This document shows, piece after piece, positions 55,401 through 60,200 of a stretch of 64,000 nt of DNA. How positions within the stretch are numbered: the first letter of the stretch is position 1; every line of letters begins with the position of its first letter. The translations under genes and the position numbers were made by a program. The DNA lies in contig NC_073351.2 in the NCBI RefSeq assembly GCF_027580225.2, positions 5,498,501 to 5,562,500 on the forward strand, read 5' to 3'. Source of the DNA: Misgurnus anguillicaudatus. Taxonomy: Eukaryota > Chordata > Actinopteri > Cypriniformes > Cobitidae. A model generated the notes under the pieces. It ran no database searches. It saw only the letters and a list, made by a program, of their open reading frames with translations, and was not told the origin of the DNA.

Positions 55401-57216
55401 GGGACACCAAAGTTTTATTTTACATCTTAAAAAAGTCTTGTGAAATGTCTACTTTAATGGCATGTAAGCTAGATGTTCATAATATCTGAATTATCTCGCT
55501 TTTATGTTCTGCTCACAAAAGCTGATGAGCTCAAATGTGAAGCAGATTTATACTGCAAGCTACATGATACTTGTGTGATGCTTTCTAGTGGACAAGATGG
55601 GCTATTGCTTGCTAGTGTATAATTTTCACACAGCCTACTCAAGAGAAGAAATCTGGCACAGTTATGGTGCAAAAACAAGAATAATAAAAACAATACAATA
55701 CTTCTGCCATTTTGTAAGACACAAATTTCGTTTAGCATTGGTTAGCATTATTTCTCTTAAATCTTGTTCACAAATCTGTCTAAATCTGTGCTAGTGAGCA
55801 TTTCTCCTTCCCCGAGATAATCCATCCACCTCACAGGTGTGGCATATCAAGATGCTGATTAAACAGCATGATTATTGCACAGGTGTGCCTTAAGGGGATC
55901 GCACACCAAACGCGCAGCTCAGCGTAGCGTCGAGTCGCGTCTAGGACAACTCGGAGGTATCATAAACCGGAAGTGCACATTAAATAGCGCGAGCTTCGTC
56001 AGATAGCGTCTACTTAAAAATGCAAAATATACGTTAGCAGCCAATGTTAACTGTTAATGATTTGGGACAAATATTATGTTATTTAATGTTAAACTATGTG
56101 AGTGGCGCTGTGTGGCACAACAGGGATTTGAACAACTTCCTGAGTCAAAGCTGGGCGGCGCGGACAGGCGCCACTTGGCGGCGCCGGTGTGCATATACTC
56201 ATAGAAAGCAATGTGTATGATTTTTTTTAGAAAGGTGCGACGCTGAGCGGCTCTGAGCTGCGCGACTGGTGTGCGACCCCCTTTAGGCTGGCCACAAAAA
56301 AGGCCACTATAAAATGTGCAATTATACTGTATTGGGGGGTCCGAAAACCAAATGTGTGACCACCATTTGTCTCACACAGTTGATCAGGTTGTTGATTGTG
56401 TCCTGTGGAATGTTGGTCCAATCCTCTTTAATGGCTGAGCAAAGTTGCTGGATATGGAACATGCTGTCGTATACAACGGTCCAGAGCATCCCAAACATGC
56501 ATAATGAGTGACATGTCCGGTAAATATGTTGGCTATGCAAGAACTGGGATGTTTTCAGCAAATTTAGAGAGATTTGTGAACAATATTTAAAAGAAATAGG
56601 ACTTTTGTGTACATAGAAATAGTTTTAGATCTTTGAGCACATGAAAAATGGGGGGAAAAACAAAAGTGTTGCATTTATAATTTTGTTCAGTGTATATAAA
56701 TTAAACTATTTAAGTCTGCAGTCTTTTAAAGGAAATGAATTTAGCAAACATGTGCTGGCATGCTGTCAGATGTGTTTCTGTGTCCTGACCTCCAAAGCAT
56801 GTTGTATCTTGTCTTTCTGAGCGATGTTTGGCAGCGATGAGCTGAAGCTGGTGCTGTTGTCTGAGATCTGACCACCCAGCAGACTGTCCTCGGGCAGCAG
56901 GGTCTCACTCCACACTCGACAGATGCCATCCGCACAGGACGTCAGTAACACGTTACACACCGAGCCCCTGCATCACATGAATGCTGATCAGAGATGACGC
57001 TGAAATTGTGATATAAAACAGCAGTGACTGTGCTTGACATACTTGGGCATGTATTTGCTTGTCTTCCTCCAGGAGAAGCCATTGACTGTACGTGGATGAG
57101 CCAGATACACGAACGAGAAATGAACTGCTGGAGCTTTTTTATCAGACACATCAGGCATCACCACAGCAGACTTCCAGCCTGTGGTTGGATACCACACCTT
57201 AAGCAGACAGTCATCC

Positions 57217-57258
<42 letters not shown>

Positions 57259-60200
57259 CGCATGGTATTTTCACACTTGCTTAAATCTGTGAATCACACG
57301 CTTTTCTTTTTCAGGGTATGAAAATAGACAGAAAATGTGTGACTGAGTATGTGTGCAAGGGACACATTTGATGTTAGGGTGTACACATTACATTCTGCTT
57401 AATTTGGGAAGTCATGGAAGGGACATTGCATTGATATACAACATTTTGTCTGTGTTTGTGTTGTACCTTCCCAGCTGTGGCAAAGTATTCTCCATCGGGA
57501 GACCATTTAGTGATTTGGACAGCTGCAGCGGTCCTGAGATGAAACATACATTGACATGAATAGGTCAGATGCATGAGGCCACGGTCATTTATATACAGTA
57601 TTTTTTTTACATATCAATTATTTATACAACAGTCAGCGGCACAAGTGTGTAAAAAATAAATAAAACAAAAACAGAGTGTCTTTAAAAGCCTCTTTTGTGC
57701 AGAACTACTTCCTTCCACCATGGATTTGAAGACCAAGAAACCCTTCCAGCTGTTTGTTTTGAATGTCGTAACTCCCCAGGCTTAAGTTTTTATTGCACAT
57801 GACGAAAGCGAGAAAAGCATGAGAGAAAGCTAAGCACTTATTACACTATATATTAGTGTAATATCAGGATATGTGTAAAAAAACAAGGTATACCAATTAT
57901 AGTCTGTGCTAATGGGTGGCAATAAGTCCACTATTAGGGTGCAAACTCCCGTTAAACGAGGTAAAAATGACATGCTGTCACTTAGGCCGCATTTACATTG
58001 CATGTTTGAAGGGACTCAATCCCTAATTTTTCCCGCATGTGGCACAGATCGGATATGACCTACAGACGTGTAAGCAGGAAAAAACGCCTAGATTCCGATA
58101 TTCTGCAATAAGTTTAAGGCAGGGGTGTCCAATACGTCGATCGTAAAGGCAAAGGCGATAGATCGCACATAAGTTAACTGCTGCTCCACGCGCGAAATTG
58201 GCATTATGGTCTTATGCTGCATTTACACCAGCCGCGTGTTTGAGGCGTCAAAATCGCATCTACCGCGTCTAGTTTGCTGCTTTAACATTTTGAATGCATT
58301 CGTGTGTCTAGAGCGAAGTAGACGCGCGAAAAAGCAAGCATTTGATGTGCTTCTTGTGGGAGGGGCAAGTGCTATTCGGTTGTCTGTTTGCAAGATGGCA
58401 GATGTTGATCGTGCATTCATCGAGTGAGTTACCGGTTTGTATTTGGTAACCTTACTATAGGGGGAAAATAGTTTAAAAAATGTCGGGAATGCCGCGGGTC
58501 GATAAACGTCACGTGACTCAAAAGTGAAATGTGTATTTACAACTTACCAGATTGCTCAATGTCCTCACTGACACTCTTCCAAGCGAGGTCCTTTTTATTT
58601 CTGTCTTTATAGAAATAAGAACTTGTGTCGTATAGCTCCAGGTGACTGCTCACGGACAATATCAAGCGTTCCTTCATGTTAAATGAGTGACTCCGGGCGG
58701 GGCTGCCGCCACAGCAGCAAGAAGGCTCCTGATTGGTTAACGCGGTGTGAAAATCCGCCAAAGTTCAAATTTTTCAACTCGGGGGTCATACGCAAATTCA
58801 CATAAAACGCAAAATTCACAAAAAGCACCATTCACGGGTACCACGCCAGACGCTCAATTCGCACCATTCGCGCAAACTAGATCGCGTCTAACACGCCGCG
58901 CTAAACACCTAATTCACACAGCGAGACCTCCAGACGCGCATCAACGCGTCCTCGCATTGACTTAACATTGAAATTACTCGCGATTGATGCCTCTACCACG
59001 GCTGATGTAAACGCAGCATTAGAGTAATTGTGAAACACAAAAAACTTATTTTTAAGTTGCTGCCCCTTTCTTCTCAAATGTGTTTATAAATCTTATGCCA
59101 GGCCGCTGCAGCTCAGTCGTCTAACTTCCGAAATTCACCAGGATGCGCATTTTTGTCTTTGCGCAGAAGCTGATCCACGCGCACGGTGTTAGCGCAAGCA
59201 CGCGAGCGAGCAAACGAAAGAGAGAAAGCAGGGTAGTGCTGATTTGTATGCTTCTGCTACTGTTGTCATTTTCTAGTTTGTTTCATTAAACGCATCTATG
59301 CTATTTTAAGGAATACTCGACATGTACTCGAGGATTTTTTTTAAACTCCTCCAAAAGTATAGAGTAATGGTGACAGCCCTAAATTCAATGTAGAGATATA
59401 TGCAGTATAGTCCTAAAAAGCATTTAAAGTGCTATAAAAATAATTAACTGTTTTTTAGCAGATAGATCTTGTCGGCTTTATCATTTTAAAAGCAGATCAA
59501 CACACAAAAAAGTCTGGACACCCCTGGATTAAGGCATTATTCCTATGTGGGAATTTTTTTTTATATGATTCGGAAACATGCATCCGCAATGTAAGCTGAC
59601 AGATCGGATATTCCCATGTCAAGACGTGTCATGCGTCACTGAAAATGTGACGTTGGCAACTCGGGTGGACACGACCCGCGATTACATGACTCTTCTTAAC
59701 AGTGCAATAGAGGACGATGGCTCCACTTAGTCGAGTAATGTTAAAGTTTTATTTGTTGTTATAGAAATAAAGCTCTATAATCTTGTATAATCAATTTTCT
59801 GTGTCCATTGCACATCGCAACATTTTACTTTCGCTGTGGTTTAAGCTGTTCTGGGTCAGTATGTCTACACTGAACTGATTAGCGTAAATGCTAATATCGG
59901 ATACGAGAAGCTTTTAAATGATGATGTAAGCGGGTTGTCAAAAAAAAATCAGATATAGGCAACAAATTGAAACTCTTGTATGCTTTGTGTTTACTGAAAT
60001 TTAATTTAACCATTAAAACCAAAATAAAAAAAATGTAAACGGAAAACATGGAATTTGAGGGAAAAAAATAAAACGGAATTTGGGAAAAATAAAACTGATT
60101 TCAGAGGGCCCTATATAATATTCTAAAATAAAATATAACATTAAGAAAATGACCTTTACCCATTCCAAACCAGACAAGCAGCATATTAAAAGGAATTAGT

